DNA from: Rhodothermales bacterium
GTDB lineage: Bacteria > Bacteroidota > Rhodothermia > Rhodothermales > Bin80
Assembly (NCBI GenBank): GCA_951812585.1
Contig: OX638318.1
Span: 2,044,380 to 2,108,379 of the forward strand
Reading direction: 5' to 3'
DNA: 64,000 nucleotides
In this document: positions 1-9,485 of the stretch, piece by piece
Layout of the letters: every line of letters starts with the position of its first letter
How positions within the stretch are numbered: position 1 is the stretch's first letter
Made by a program: the position numbers and the translations under genes
Notes under the pieces: generated by a model
The model's database searches: none
What the model saw: only the letters and a program-made list of their open reading frames with translations
What the model was told of the DNA's origin: nothing

Positions 1-927
1 ACTGTCGGCATCCATGGTGACGCCCTCGATCATGTCAGCCCGCAGGACGGGGACAGACGCGCCGCCAGGGACCACGGCCTTGAGCTTTTTGCCGCCACGC
101 ATGCCGCCGGCGACCGCAAGGAGGTCCGTAATGAGCATGCCCGAGGGGTATTCATACACGCCGGGCCTGTTGACATGGCCGGAGATTCCATAAAGAATAG
201 GCCCCGGGTGCGTGGGCGCACCGATGCTTGCAAACCAGTCGGCGCCTCGCTCGATGATCAGCGGCACGCATGCCAGCGTGTCCGCGTTGTTGATGGTCGT
301 TGGATAGCCCCAGATGCCGCTCTGGGCAGGGAAGGGCGGCTTGATGCGCGGATAGGCGCGCTTGCCCTCCAAGGACTCCATCAGGCTGGTTTCTTCACCG
401 CAGATGTATGCACCCGCCCCCTTGTGGACGATGATATCGGATGAGAAGCCCAGGCCCATGATGTTCTTGCCAACCAGATTGGCTTCGTACGCCTTGGCCA
501 GCTCTGTCTCGATGAGCGTGATCCAGTCCGCAAACTCGCCGCGGATGTACAGGTAGCAGGCCTTGGCCGAGATGGCATAGTTGGCGATCAGGATCCCCTC
601 CAGCATCTGGTGGGGATTGTATTCCATCAGCTGCCGGTCTTTGAACGTCCCGGGCTCGCTCTCATCACCGTTACAGCACAAATATCGGGGTACCGCCGGA
701 TCCACCGGGGGCATAAAGCTCCACTTCAAGCCTGTAGGAAACCCCGCGCCGCCGCGCCCTTTGAGGCCGCTCCGTTTGACAATGTCGGTGACCTCTCTGG
801 GGCTGTTGTGCGTGAGCACGCTGCGCAAGGCAGCGTAGTCGCCGTAGATCGACAGCTTGTGCAGGTCCTTGACGGGCGGCAAAAGCACCCGCTGATAACT
901 TTGCCAGTTGCCTGCCTTCGTCGCCAT
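1..927 (-). CDS. nuoF: NADH-quinone oxidoreductase subunit F (3' part outside window)
   Basis: This subunit carries the NADH- and FMN-binding site of respiratory complex I, on its cytoplasmic arm. I translated the minus strand from the ATG at 925-927; 309 codons are present before the window edge. The flavin-binding glycine stretch GRGGAGFPTG lies near residues 58-67, followed by the conserved NGDESEPGTFKDR block near 87-99 and the GAGAYICGEETSL motif. The C-terminal CxxCxPCREG iron-sulfur motif is expected beyond base 1 and cannot be seen. The start lies 2 bases after the nuoE stop, so translation is probably coupled. Family assignment is secure; the end is missing only because of the window boundary. 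Confidence 0.95.
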   Translation of the reverse strand, partial: MATKAGNWQSYQRVLLPPVKDLHKLSIYGDYAALRSVLTHNSPREVTDIVKRSGLKGRGGAGFPTGLKWSFMPPVDPAVPRYLCCNGDESEPGTFKDRQLMEYNPHQMLEGILIANYAISAKACYLYIRGEFADWITLIETELAKAYEANLVGKNIMGLGFSSDIIVHKGAGAYICGEETSLMESLEGKRAYPRIKPPFPAQSGIWGYPTTINNADTLACVPLIIERGADWFASIGAPTHPGPILYGISGHVNRPGVYEYPSGMLITDLLAVAGGMRGGKKLKAVVPGGASVPVLRADMIEGVTMDADS

Positions 928-929
928 GC

Positions 930-1604
930 TCAGCGCGTCCTGACGGCTATGGGCAGGGCTGCGTATTCGATGGTGCTTTCCACATCCGTGCGACGATTGC
1001 CGCCCATTTCATCCTCGTCCTGTGGCAGCGTGACACTGGTAAAGCCTGGCATCCGGCCTGCGCGCAGCGCCGCGATAAGCGCGTCCACCTTCTTTTTCGT
1101 CAGGCAGTAGACGAAGGGTCCGTTGGATACCTGCAGCATGGGTGCGGAGCCGCACGCGCCCAGACACTCCACCTCCTGCAAGGTGAAGCAGCCATCCGCT
1201 GTCGTTTCACCGGCATGGATTGCCAGTTTTTCTTCAAGGTAGTGCAAAATGTCGCAGCCGCCTGTGAGCTGGCACGAAAAGCACGTGCAGACGTCAAGCA
1301 CATACGTGCCCTTCTTCTCTTTGAAGTACTGTGTATAAAAGGTCGCCACGCCGTAAACCTGGGCATAGGGAATATCCAGCTCCGTGGCCACCAGGCGCAG
1401 CACCTCCGGAGGCAGAAACCCGAACTTTTCCTGCGCCAGCCAAAGCACCCACATCACAGCGCCATCCGGCGTCGGATACTGCGACACCCAGCGCGCAATG
1501 CGGGCCTTCTCTTCGGCGCTGAATACCAGCTCCTGCTCCGAGAAGTGCGGCGCGGGATTGCGCTCCGGCAGCGCTACCACGGGATTCTTGATGAAGTCAG
1601 TCAT
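930..1604 (-). CDS. nuoE: NADH-quinone oxidoreductase subunit E
   Basis: The 24-kDa subunit of complex I has a thioredoxin-like fold holding a [2Fe-2S] cluster next to the FMN subunit. The protein is 224 residues. The four expected ligands fit a C-x4-C plus C-x3-C pattern: Cys106/Cys111 in VCTCFSC and Cys147/Cys151 in ECLGAC. The helical N-terminal region (about 20-90) is typical, including the GVATFYTQY stretch. It lies between nuoD (4 bases upstream) and nuoF (2 bases downstream) in the same operon. The C-terminal 30 residues after the thioredoxin fold are not conserved as far as I can tell. Confidence 0.95.
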   Translation of the reverse strand: MTDFIKNPVVALPERNPAPHFSEQELVFSAEEKARIARWVSQYPTPDGAVMWVLWLAQEKFGFLPPEVLRLVATELDIPYAQVYGVATFYTQYFKEKKGTYVLDVCTCFSCQLTGGCDILHYLEEKLAIHAGETTADGCFTLQEVECLGACGSAPMLQVSNGPFVYCLTKKKVDALIAALRAGRMPGFTSVTLPQDEDEMGGNRRTDVESTIEYAALPIAVRTR

Positions 1605-1608
1605 GCTG

Positions 1609-2928
1609 CTATTTGTCCGCTTCGCCCATCACGGGGTCGATCGATCCGATCAGAACGACGATATCGGCCACCGGATGACCCTCCATCATGGACTCCAGTC
1701 CCTGCAGGTTGGTAAAGGACGGGGCATTGATGCGCGCCCGCCAGGGGCAGCCTGTGCCGTCGCTTTCCAGGTAGAATCCAAGCTCACCCTTGGGCGACTC
1801 TATGGCATGATACGCGGTCGCTCCCTGAGGTGGCACGACACCGGTCTCCGTGTACATGAAGTCATGTATCATGCCCTCCATCGAGTAGTATACTTCACTC
1901 TTGGACGGATACGCAGCCTTGGCATCCCCGGAGCGGATCGGGCCATCCGGGAGTCGGACCAGGCACTGTTCAATGATCTTGAGGCTTTCCAGCATCTCCT
2001 CCATGCGGACATGGTACCGCGCGAGGCAGTCCCCTTCATCGCGCAGTGGAATGACGAAGTCCACTTCGTCGTACTTGAGATAGGGCTCGAAGGCACGGAT
2101 GTCATAAGGCACGCCACTGCCGCGCAGGTTTGGGCCGGTCAGGCCCAAATCCAGCGCTTCCGCCCTGGATACGATGCCCACGTTGCGATTGCGCTCAATC
2201 CAGATGCGATTTCGGTTCAAGAGTTTGCGCCAGCCCTGGATAATGCCCTGGTAGCGGCTACTGAAGTCCTTAATCATCTCAATGGCCCGGGGGCTCAGGT
2301 CGGTTACCAGCCCCCCGATGCGGCTATGGGACACGGTGAAGCGCGCACCGGAGACTTCATCGAAGATGCTGTACAGATCTTCGCGGCCTTGGAATGTCCA
2401 CAGAAAGACCGACACGGCCCCCGCGTCCATCAGACCCACCCCCAGCCATAGCATGTGGCTGGACAAACGCGCCAGTTCGCACATGATCATGCGGATCCAT
2501 TGGGCCCGCTCGGGCACTTCAATGGCCACCAGCTTTTCCACCGCCATGCACCAGGCGACGTTGTTGGCGTAGGGCGCCAAGTAGTCCATGCGGTCGGTAT
2601 ACGGCATGAACTCCTGGTAGGTCTTGCTTTCGGCAAGCTTCTCGATGCCCCGATGCAGATAGCCTATATCGAGGAGCGCCTTGTCGATCCGTTCCCCGTT
2701 GAGCTTCACCAGGCAGCGCAAGACGCCGTGCGTGGCCGGATGCTGCGGCCCGATGTTGAGCGTCATCTGATGCTCCAGGACATCGTCCGACAGATCGGCC
2801 GGTGCATGGCCACGACGCTGTTCCAGCCAGGCATCCTTGCTTTCGAGCCTCGCTGCGATGGCTTCGTTGTGGCGCGGCCAAAAGGAAAAGGCGTCCCGGG
2901 ATGATGTGTAGTCCTGGAGCGTGGCCAT
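1609..2928 (-). CDS. nuoD: NADH-quinone oxidoreductase subunit D
   Basis: The 49-kDa subunit of complex I forms the quinone-binding pocket together with NuoB. The protein is 439 residues. The signature HPATHGV, whose histidine contacts quinone, is at residues 63-69. The family's GVPYDIRAFEPY motif is present, and the C-terminus ends in the usual DPVMGEADK-like sequence, so the gene is full length. The first 45 residues precede the conserved core and look like a lineage-specific extension. It begins 1 base after the nuoC stop and is one gene of a tightly packed nuoABCDEF order, with separate nuoC and nuoD rather than the fused nuoCD of enterobacteria. Confidence 0.97.
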   Translation of the reverse strand: MATLQDYTSSRDAFSFWPRHNEAIAARLESKDAWLEQRRGHAPADLSDDVLEHQMTLNIGPQHPATHGVLRCLVKLNGERIDKALLDIGYLHRGIEKLAESKTYQEFMPYTDRMDYLAPYANNVAWCMAVEKLVAIEVPERAQWIRMIMCELARLSSHMLWLGVGLMDAGAVSVFLWTFQGREDLYSIFDEVSGARFTVSHSRIGGLVTDLSPRAIEMIKDFSSRYQGIIQGWRKLLNRNRIWIERNRNVGIVSRAEALDLGLTGPNLRGSGVPYDIRAFEPYLKYDEVDFVIPLRDEGDCLARYHVRMEEMLESLKIIEQCLVRLPDGPIRSGDAKAAYPSKSEVYYSMEGMIHDFMYTETGVVPPQGATAYHAIESPKGELGFYLESDGTGCPWRARINAPSFTNLQGLESMMEGHPVADIVVLIGSIDPVMGEADK

Positions 2929-2929
2929 A

Positions 2930-3574
2930 CTACTTACTGGAGCGCGGTTCTTCGTAGCTCTTTACGGGCTTCTGCCCGTGGGCCGCGGCATACGGATCCA
3001 TGGTGAGCGACCCTTCAGGCGTCTGCGGCGGGAGCGGAAGCGAACCCGGGATGCCGAGCAGCGGAAACTCTTTCCGCTGCGGATAATAGGCGAAGTCCTC
3101 CGGCATGTACATGCGACGAAGGTCTGGGTGGCCCGCAAAGGTGATGCCCAGCATGTCGAAGCATTCGCGCTCGTTCCAGTCGGCTGCCTTGAAGATGCCC
3201 GTGACGGACGGCACCGTGGCGGCGTCTTCCTCCACGCGCACCTTGAGGCGAATGCGTTGCCGGCCTGCCACATTGACGAGGTTGTAGTAAACCTCAAAGC
3301 GCCCGTCTTCCACGAACCGGTCTACGCCCCCCAGATCCACCAGGTAGCTATAGCCGAGGTCTTCCTTGAGGTATCGGCACACGGCCACGATCTGCTCCGC
3401 GGCAATGTATACGGTGTGTTCGCCTGCGTAGGTGAGGTGATCCTGCACGGCCGGGCCGAACGCTTCGCGCAGCGCCTGAACCGTATCTGCCACCTCGGTC
3501 GTTGCCTTCGCGTGCGGATTGGTCTCATCCCCCCGCGGCGTGTCAGCCGGCGTAAAGTGAAACTTGAGTGCCAT
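2930..3574 (-). CDS. nuoC: NADH-quinone oxidoreductase subunit C
   Basis: The 30-kDa subunit of complex I is a structural part of the peripheral arm that contacts NuoD. The protein is 214 residues. The family signature ERECFDMLGITFAGHPDLRR is at about residues 135-154, followed by the PEDF motif at 159-161. The first 25 residues are low in conservation. It starts 1 base after the nuoB stop, in keeping with translational coupling. The C-terminal tail (YAAAHGQKPVKSYEEPR) resembles tails of other Bacteroidota NuoC proteins. Confidence 0.95.
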   Translation of the reverse strand: MALKFHFTPADTPRGDETNPHAKATTEVADTVQALREAFGPAVQDHLTYAGEHTVYIAAEQIVAVCRYLKEDLGYSYLVDLGGVDRFVEDGRFEVYYNLVNVAGRQRIRLKVRVEEDAATVPSVTGIFKAADWNERECFDMLGITFAGHPDLRRMYMPEDFAYYPQRKEFPLLGIPGSLPLPPQTPEGSLTMDPYAAAHGQKPVKSYEEPRSSK

Positions 3575-3575
3575 G

Positions 3576-4160
3576 CTATGGCTGCTCCACGGAATGATCT
3601 CTCAGCACATCGGGCTCTGCCTGCTGGATACCGCTGGAGGTGACCATCAGGGGTGCTGTGTCTTTGGGCGAAGCACGCTGCGGCCCAAACGCATAATCTT
3701 GCTTGATCGAGTACTGGTTGCGGATCTTCTCCTGGATGTCCATAAGCGCATGGATTACGGCGTCGGGCCGCGGAGGACACCCGGGAATGTACACATCGAC
3801 CGGCAGGAAGTTATCGATGCCCTGCACGACGCCGTAGCATCGGTGCATGCCGCCGGAAGAAGCACAAGCGCCCATGGCAATGCACCACTTGGGGTCGGCC
3901 ATCTGATCCCATACGCGGCGAATTGCGTGCGCCATCTTGTAGCTGCACCAGCCGGCAACAATCATCAGATCCGCCTGCCGCGGCGAAAACCGCATGGCCT
4001 CGCTGCCGAAGCGAGCCACGTCGTATTTCGGCCCTGCAAACGCCATCATCTCTATGGCACAGCACGCCAGGCCCATGGGCATAGGCATCAGCGAATTGGA
4101 CCGAGCCCAGTTGACTACGGCATCGACCGTCGTCGTGAGATAGCCGCTGTTTGGATCCAT
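3576..4160 (-). CDS. nuoB: NADH-quinone oxidoreductase subunit B
   Basis: NuoB holds iron-sulfur cluster N2, the last electron carrier before quinone in complex I. The protein is 194 residues. The four N2 ligands are present with family spacing: Cys33 and Cys34 (GLACCAIE), Cys99 (MGACASSGG) and Cys128 (IPGCPPRP). The interval after the first pair reads AGWCSYKM where many proteobacterial homologues have AGTVxxKM. The ATG at 4160 gives the expected short N-terminus. The gene lies 52 bases downstream of nuoA, the largest gap inside the nuo cluster. Confidence 0.97.
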   Translation of the reverse strand: MDPNSGYLTTTVDAVVNWARSNSLMPMPMGLACCAIEMMAFAGPKYDVARFGSEAMRFSPRQADLMIVAGWCSYKMAHAIRRVWDQMADPKWCIAMGACASSGGMHRCYGVVQGIDNFLPVDVYIPGCPPRPDAVIHALMDIQEKIRNQYSIKQDYAFGPQRASPKDTAPLMVTSSGIQQAEPDVLRDHSVEQP

Positions 4161-4212
4161 GCGTCCGCGCGTGATGGGCCGCGTTTAATGAAAAAGCAAG
4201 CCGGCGGTTTCG

Positions 4213-4584
4213 CTAGTCAAACTCCAGGCCTCCCTTCCTGATATCGTACAAGAGCCCTACCCCGAGCACCAGGATGAATATTGAGACCACCGCCAGCACG
4301 CCGATACCTTCGCCCGCGGCAAGAAACTCCTGGAAGCTGACCGCCCACGGATACAGGAAGACCACCTCCACATCAAAAATGATGAAGATCATCGCCACCA
4401 GGTAGAACTTCACCGAGTACCGTTGCCGCGCCGTGCCGATTGGGTCCATCCCGCTTTCGTAGGCACCCTCCTTGATCGGATTGGCCCGGCGCGGGCCCAG
4501 ATACCGGGCCGCAAGGAGCAAGGTCAGCGCCAGCCCTGCGGCCAGCGCCAACATCAATAAGAGCGGCACAAAATCTGCAGGCAT
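4213..4584 (-). CDS. nuoA: NADH-quinone oxidoreductase subunit A
   Basis: NuoA is a small membrane subunit at the junction of the peripheral and membrane arms of complex I. The protein is 123 residues with three predicted membrane helices (about 7-28, 62-82 and 90-112). The conserved loop between helices 1 and 2 includes the YESGMDPIG segment around 43-51, and KFYLVAMIFIIFDVEVVFLY follows at 59-78. It opens the nuo cluster. The stop of the TonB-dependent receptor gene is only 18 bases upstream on the same strand, so nuo transcription may at least partly come from upstream genes. An AGGA ribosome-binding site precedes the ATG. Confidence 0.96.
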   Translation of the reverse strand: MPADFVPLLLMLALAAGLALTLLLAARYLGPRRANPIKEGAYESGMDPIGTARQRYSVKFYLVAMIFIIFDVEVVFLYPWAVSFQEFLAAGEGIGVLAVVSIFILVLGVGLLYDIRKGGLEFD

Positions 4585-4602
4585 GGGCTAAGGTTCCTGC
4601 GA

Positions 4603-7449
4603 TTACCACCCGGCATTGTAAAGAAGGCGCAAGGTGCCGACACGCCCGATCTTGGGCGCGCCGATGAACTCGCGATGCAAGTTGTCGGTGATGTTTGAAA
4701 CGTTCAGATCCGCCCGGAGTCCCCTGCGGATGTCATAGCCGATCCCCAGATCGAGCAGGAAATACGGTTCCACTTTTCCGATATACTGCCCGCTGACCAT
4801 CTGAAACCCGTCCACATAGCGTCCCGACGACGTAATGGAAAGCCCATTGTCCAGGCGATAGGAGCCGCCGAGCTTGAGCTTCAGCGCGGGCGCGTTAAGC
4901 GCCAGCACTTGGGACTCTGATTCTTCGCCTGTCTCGGTATGGTCAAAATAGTCATCACTGACCCACGACAGGTTGGCAAACAGCGACAGGTCATCGGACG
5001 CCAGGATTTGTATGGCCGCATCCGCACCGAAGTAGCTGATGTGCCCGAAGTTCGGGTAGGTCACCAGCAGCTCGGGTATGTTGCCGATCCCGGCATGGCT
5101 TTCTGCCGTCTGCACAATCCCGACCGGTGTCGTCGCGCCCGGTAGCTGAGATCCGGCGATACCCACCAGGAGCGCCGCTGCCGCTTCCGGCGTCAGCTCC
5201 AGGCCGCCGAGCGTACCGAGAAGGTCCAGAAGCATCAGCAGCGGGTCATTGTTGGCGATACCGTCCGCCAAATCGCGCGTCAGGTCCTGCGTAAGCGTGG
5301 GCACCAGCACAAAAGGCGTCTTCATCTGCAGTCCGCCGATGAAGTTTCGCTTTTCCGAGCGATAGACATCGATCGCCAGGAGTATGTTCTCGCTGACGAT
5401 GCCTTTGTACCCCACCTCAATGGTGGAGGAGCGCTGTGGCTTGATGCCGGGCAGTGGCTGCAGTTCGTTGTCGGCTATAGGATCGATCTGCAGGGAACTG
5501 ATGTTGAGCAGGCCCAGCTGACCAGGGCTGAAGCCTTGTACCTGGGTCTGGTCCGGGTGCAAGAGCGCTTTGACCGTTCCCATCTGTGTGGTCAAGAGGT
5601 CCAGCAGCGCCGGATCAAGGCCCAGCGACTCTATGAGCAGCGCCGCCAGGTCTTCGTCGGGAATGGCTGCCATGCCCTCGTACATCAAGCCGTAGATCAT
5701 ATCCGTTGGAAGGCCCACCGGCGCATCGCTGCCTTCAAGCCCTGGCAAGAGACTGGAGGCTACCAGGTCCGTGGGTGCGCCGAGGCTCAGATAAGCAGGG
5801 TTGCGGTTCCATGTGTACCCGTCAACACCGCCGCGTCCCCGTATGGGGAGAAAGGCGTCCGGGCCTATCGGCAGACGCGCGGCAAGAAGATCCAAAAACA
5901 GCGAGGTTGCCGAAGGATTGACGTAGGTGCTGTTGTAGGTCAGGCGGAAGCTGTTGGCGGTCGAGGGCTTGAACACAATGCCCGCCCGCGGCGAGATGCG
6001 CACCTTGTCAAAGACGTTGTGATAATCGCCGCGAATGGCAACGACCACATCCAGCTTGCTGCTGAGCTCCGTCTTGGACTGTACATACCCGCCGAACTCC
6101 TGGACAGCGTCGTTGTCCTCATTGCGCCCGTATACAGTGCCATCAGAATTCGGTGACAAGAACTCCAGATCGACGCCGAAAACCAGCTCCTCACGACCAC
6201 CGATGTGCATGTCGTATTGCGCCTGAATGTTCGTCTGCGTAGACAGCTCAATCACAGGGTCGCCGTTGTAGACGTACGAGTCGCCCGAATCATTTCTGTT
6301 TAGGTAGGCCTGCGCAAAGAAGGGGCCGCTGTTAAAGCGGGCCTGCATGAAGGCGGAATAATAGCCCGAGCCTTGGATGGTGCCAATCCCGCTGAGCACC
6401 GCGGAGTGTACGCTCCCGAGCCCACCATTGAGCACGAGCGACGTTCGGGAGTTGAAACGATACTCCGCATAGGCTGACAGCATCGATTTCCTGAACTTGT
6501 TGTCGCGCGGTCCGTCGATGTACAGCTGTTGCGCATCCACTTCGTCGGGGCACTCGCTGAATCGCTGCTCCTGCAGCAGGGTCGCATCGCACGATTCCAA
6601 TTCAAAGTCATTTGCCCGGCCATAGGTGCCGGTCAGCTTGAGTCCGAGCTTTTCGCCGACGACTCCGGCAACGCGGCCCTGGAAGTTCATGAGCGAGCGC
6701 TGCCCGCCGCCCACCGCGATGGTCGCGCCGGGATAGGAGAAAGCATCCTTAGTGATGTAGTGGATCACGCCGGAGTCTACGCCTGGGCCATACAGCGCTG
6801 CCCCGGGGCCTCGCACCACTTCGACGCGCTCGATATCTATGGGGAGGCTCGGCATGATGCTGTGCAGATTGACGCCGATCACGGCGGCACCCGCCTGCCG
6901 GTAGTCCGTCATCACATGCGCAGCGCCGTTGAAGGCGCTGTTGAAGCCGCGCAATACGACCTCATGACGGTCCACGCCGGTTTGCGCGATGTCCAGCCCC
7001 GTCACATTGCGCAGTGCTCGCACCGCGGTTTGGGGCGCTTCGATCTCGATTTCGCGCGCGTTGATGACGCTGATGGATGCGGGTGCTTCCAGCACCTTTT
7101 CCTGCTGCCGTCCTGCTGTGATCTGGACCGGATCAAGCTCAATGCCGGGCACGAGTTCTATATTGATTTCCGCGATCTCAAAGGCCACAACCGTGATCGT
7201 CCTCTCAGCATTCTGGTAGCCGGTGTAGCTGATGAGCAGGTCATACGTCCCTGTTCTGATGAGGTTTACCGTAAAATTTCCGTCGATGTCCGTGGTGGTG
7301 CCCTGGGTCGTTCCCTCGATGGTCACATTGGCTCCTGGCAGCGGTTCTCCGGTGTCAGCGTCCATTACCCGGCCTGTGATCGTACCGGTCTGAGCCCAAA
7401 GCGGTGCAGCGCAAAGCAGCAAAACTATGATTGAAGTAAGTATTCGCAT
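4603..7449 (-). CDS. TonB-dependent outer membrane receptor with N-terminal carboxypeptidase-regulatory-like domain
   Basis: This outer membrane barrel imports an unknown ligand using TonB-derived energy. The protein is 948 residues. A signal peptide (1-19, ending LWAQ) is followed by a beta-sandwich CarboxypepD_reg-like domain (about 22-105, GRVMDADTGEPLPGANV). The plug domain follows (about 115-240, with VEVVRGPGAALYG), then a 22-strand-type barrel that ends in an aromatic residue (Trp). No SusD-like partner is adjacent, so this is not a classical SusCD glycan system. A GAGGA ribosome-binding site precedes the ATG at 7449. The substrate cannot be read from the sequence. The gene lies 68 bases after purB and 18 bases before nuoA, all on the same strand. 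Confidence 0.92.
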   Translation of the reverse strand: MRILTSIIVLLLCAAPLWAQTGTITGRVMDADTGEPLPGANVTIEGTTQGTTTDIDGNFTVNLIRTGTYDLLISYTGYQNAERTITVVAFEIAEINIELVPGIELDPVQITAGRQQEKVLEAPASISVINAREIEIEAPQTAVRALRNVTGLDIAQTGVDRHEVVLRGFNSAFNGAAHVMTDYRQAGAAVIGVNLHSIMPSLPIDIERVEVVRGPGAALYGPGVDSGVIHYITKDAFSYPGATIAVGGGQRSLMNFQGRVAGVVGEKLGLKLTGTYGRANDFELESCDATLLQEQRFSECPDEVDAQQLYIDGPRDNKFRKSMLSAYAEYRFNSRTSLVLNGGLGSVHSAVLSGIGTIQGSGYYSAFMQARFNSGPFFAQAYLNRNDSGDSYVYNGDPVIELSTQTNIQAQYDMHIGGREELVFGVDLEFLSPNSDGTVYGRNEDNDAVQEFGGYVQSKTELSSKLDVVVAIRGDYHNVFDKVRISPRAGIVFKPSTANSFRLTYNSTYVNPSATSLFLDLLAARLPIGPDAFLPIRGRGGVDGYTWNRNPAYLSLGAPTDLVASSLLPGLEGSDAPVGLPTDMIYGLMYEGMAAIPDEDLAALLIESLGLDPALLDLLTTQMGTVKALLHPDQTQVQGFSPGQLGLLNISSLQIDPIADNELQPLPGIKPQRSSTIEVGYKGIVSENILLAIDVYRSEKRNFIGGLQMKTPFVLVPTLTQDLTRDLADGIANNDPLLMLLDLLGTLGGLELTPEAAAALLVGIAGSQLPGATTPVGIVQTAESHAGIGNIPELLVTYPNFGHISYFGADAAIQILASDDLSLFANLSWVSDDYFDHTETGEESESQVLALNAPALKLKLGGSYRLDNGLSITSSGRYVDGFQMVSGQYIGKVEPYFLLDLGIGYDIRRGLRADLNVSNITDNLHREFIGAPKIGRVGTLRLLYNAGW

Positions 7450-7517
7450 GGGAGTCCTCAGAAATTATGAGAGCGGTGTGCAAGTCCCGGCAAAATACAG
7501 GATTCAGTGCAGAATGT

Positions 7518-8813
7518 CTAGTCCAGGCCGACCCTCTTGAAGATGGTATCGACCCACCGCACATGATACGCGTCGTCGAATGCTTCGACCACATCCTTTT
7601 TCGTAAGGTGCGCCATGATGCCGGCGTTCGCCGCCACCAGCGTCTGAAAGGGCTTTTCTTCGGCCCATGCCTGCATTGCGCACGGCTGCACCAGATCGTA
7701 GGCCGTTTCGCGGCTCAGACCTTTCTCAATGAGCTTCAGCAGCACGCGCTGGCTGTTGTGCAATCCGAATGTCCGCGCCATGTTGCGGCGCATGTTCTCA
7801 GGATACACCACCAGGTCGCGCACGATACGACAGGTGCGGTGCAGCGCATAGTGCACGAGGGTGGTGCTGTCGGGCAGCAGTACGCGCTCGGCGCTTGAGT
7901 GCGAGATGTCGCGCTCGTGCCACAGCGCGACGTTTTCGCAGGCCGCCACCATGTATCCCCTCAAGAGGCGCGCACAGCCAGTGATGTTTTCGGAGCTGAT
8001 CGGGTTGCGCTTGTGCGGCATGGCCGACGATCCCTTCTGGCCTGGTCGAAAGGCTTCTTCCGCTTCGCGTACCTCGCTGCGCTGCAGGTGTCGCACCTCT
8101 ACTGCGATCTTTTCCAGCGTCGCACCGATGAGTGCGATCGTGCTCACATAGCAGGCGTGGCGATCCCGCTGGAGCACCTGCGTAGAGATCGGCGCAGGCC
8201 GTAGGCCAAGCCGTCGGCAGGTTAACTCTTCGATCTCCGGCGGAATATGGGCAAAGGTCCCCACGGCGCCCGAAAGTTTGCCGACGGCCACATCCTCGGC
8301 TGCCGCCGCAAATCGGGACTGGTTGCGCTCCATCTCCGCATGGTACAGGGCCATCTTCAGTCCGAGGGTGGTGGGCTCGGCGTGTATGCCGTGGGTGCGA
8401 CCCATCATGAGCGTGCGCTTGTGCTCCAAGGCCTTGGCGCGCAGCACCATCAGCAAGCGATCCATGGCGGCCAGTATCAGCGCGCTCGCTTGCCTCAGCC
8501 GGATGCCCCAGGCCGTATCCACGACATCGGAAGAGGTCAGGCCGTAGTGAATCCATTTCTTTTCGGGTCCTAGGGACTCGCTCACGGCGCGGGTGAAGGC
8601 CACCACATCGTGCCGCGTCGTCTTTTCTATCTCATGGATTCGGGCAAGATCAAAGGTGGCCGTGTCGTACAGCTTTGCAACATCTTCCGGCGGTATGACG
8701 CCGATCTCGGACCATGCCGCGCAAGCCGCCAGCTCCACCTCCAGCCAGGCCTCAAACTGGGCCTGTTCGCTCCAGAGGGCCTTCATTTCGGGACGCGTGT
8801 AGCGGTCTATCAC
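7518..8813 (-). CDS. purB: Adenylosuccinate lyase
   Basis: PurB acts twice in purine synthesis, removing fumarate from SAICAR and from adenylosuccinate, in the cytoplasm. The protein is 431 residues, the usual size of the short PurB class. The fumarase/aspartase superfamily signature GSSAMPHKRNP is present around 262-272 and carries the catalytic-loop serine. The TSSDVVDTA and GRTHGIHAEPTT motifs supply the other active-site residues. The N-terminus (MIDRYTRPEMKALWSE) matches the family start closely. It lies between the sigma factor gene (18 bases upstream) and the TonB receptor gene. Confidence 0.96.
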   Translation of the reverse strand: MIDRYTRPEMKALWSEQAQFEAWLEVELAACAAWSEIGVIPPEDVAKLYDTATFDLARIHEIEKTTRHDVVAFTRAVSESLGPEKKWIHYGLTSSDVVDTAWGIRLRQASALILAAMDRLLMVLRAKALEHKRTLMMGRTHGIHAEPTTLGLKMALYHAEMERNQSRFAAAAEDVAVGKLSGAVGTFAHIPPEIEELTCRRLGLRPAPISTQVLQRDRHACYVSTIALIGATLEKIAVEVRHLQRSEVREAEEAFRPGQKGSSAMPHKRNPISSENITGCARLLRGYMVAACENVALWHERDISHSSAERVLLPDSTTLVHYALHRTCRIVRDLVVYPENMRRNMARTFGLHNSQRVLLKLIEKGLSRETAYDLVQPCAMQAWAEEKPFQTLVAANAGIMAHLTKKDVVEAFDDAYHVRWVDTIFKRVGLD

Positions 8814-8831
8814 GACGAAACGTGCGGGCTT

Positions 8832-9458
8832 TTACAGAATATCGCGCTTTTCGCGCAGTGCAATGTAAAGTCGTTTGCGTGCGCGATGGAGATGGGCTTT
8901 GACGGTGCCCAGCGGCAGCTCCAGTTCGTCCGCGATCTCTTTGTAGGATTTTTCCTGCTGGTGGCGCAGCTTGATAACGTTTCTGAACTTATCCGGAAGC
9001 GTGCAGATGGCCTGCTCGATCAGCTGTTGCCGCTGCTGGCTGATGATGCGCTTATCTGGACGCATCGTATCGTCCGGCACGTCTTGGGGACGCGTGCGCT
9101 CGCCCGAACGCACCGGCCTTTCCAGCGAGATGGTCTTGATGCGCCGCTTCCGCAGGAAGTCGATGGCGTGGTTGGTCGCAATCCGGTAAAGCCAGGTAGA
9201 GAATGCGTAGTGGGTTGAGTACGAGCCCAGGGCATTGAACGCCTTTATGAAGCTCTCCTGCACCAGATCATCCAGCACCTGGTCGCCTGCATTCGGCTCC
9301 GAGCGGACCGTTGCTTTGATATGATGGTGCAGCCCGTTGGAGTACTTCTGCACCAGCACCGCGTAGGCGGCCTGATCGCCGGCCAGTGCGCGCTTTACCA
9401 AGGTGCGGTCCTGATCGCTACTGGTCGATGCAGTCTGAGGCTCCTTGGAATGATGCAT
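8832..9458 (-). CDS. RNA polymerase sigma factor, ECF (sigma-70 family)
   Basis: This is an alternative sigma factor of 208 residues with only the two ECF domains. Region 2 (about 25-105) contains LVQESFIKAFNAL and the FSTWLYRIATNHAIDFLRKR helix that melts the -10 element. Region 4 (about 150-205) contains the KSYKEIADELELPLGTVKAH helix-turn-helix. No anti-sigma gene is adjacent, because the next genes are purB and an Lrp-type regulator, so control of its activity is unclear. The type resembles RpoE/SigW-like sigma factors found as stand-alone genes in Bacteroidota. Its target genes cannot be predicted here. Confidence 0.93.
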   Translation of the reverse strand: MHHSKEPQTASTSSDQDRTLVKRALAGDQAAYAVLVQKYSNGLHHHIKATVRSEPNAGDQVLDDLVQESFIKAFNALGSYSTHYAFSTWLYRIATNHAIDFLRKRRIKTISLERPVRSGERTRPQDVPDDTMRPDKRIISQQRQQLIEQAICTLPDKFRNVIKLRHQQEKSYKEIADELELPLGTVKAHLHRARKRLYIALREKRDIL

Positions 9459-9485
9459 GCAGGAGTCGTTGGAAGGGGCCTCAAT

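Noticed and set aside
6529-7434. 301-codon plus-strand frame opposite the TonB receptor
   Set aside because: It is the antisense shadow of a clear receptor gene; the product has no motif.
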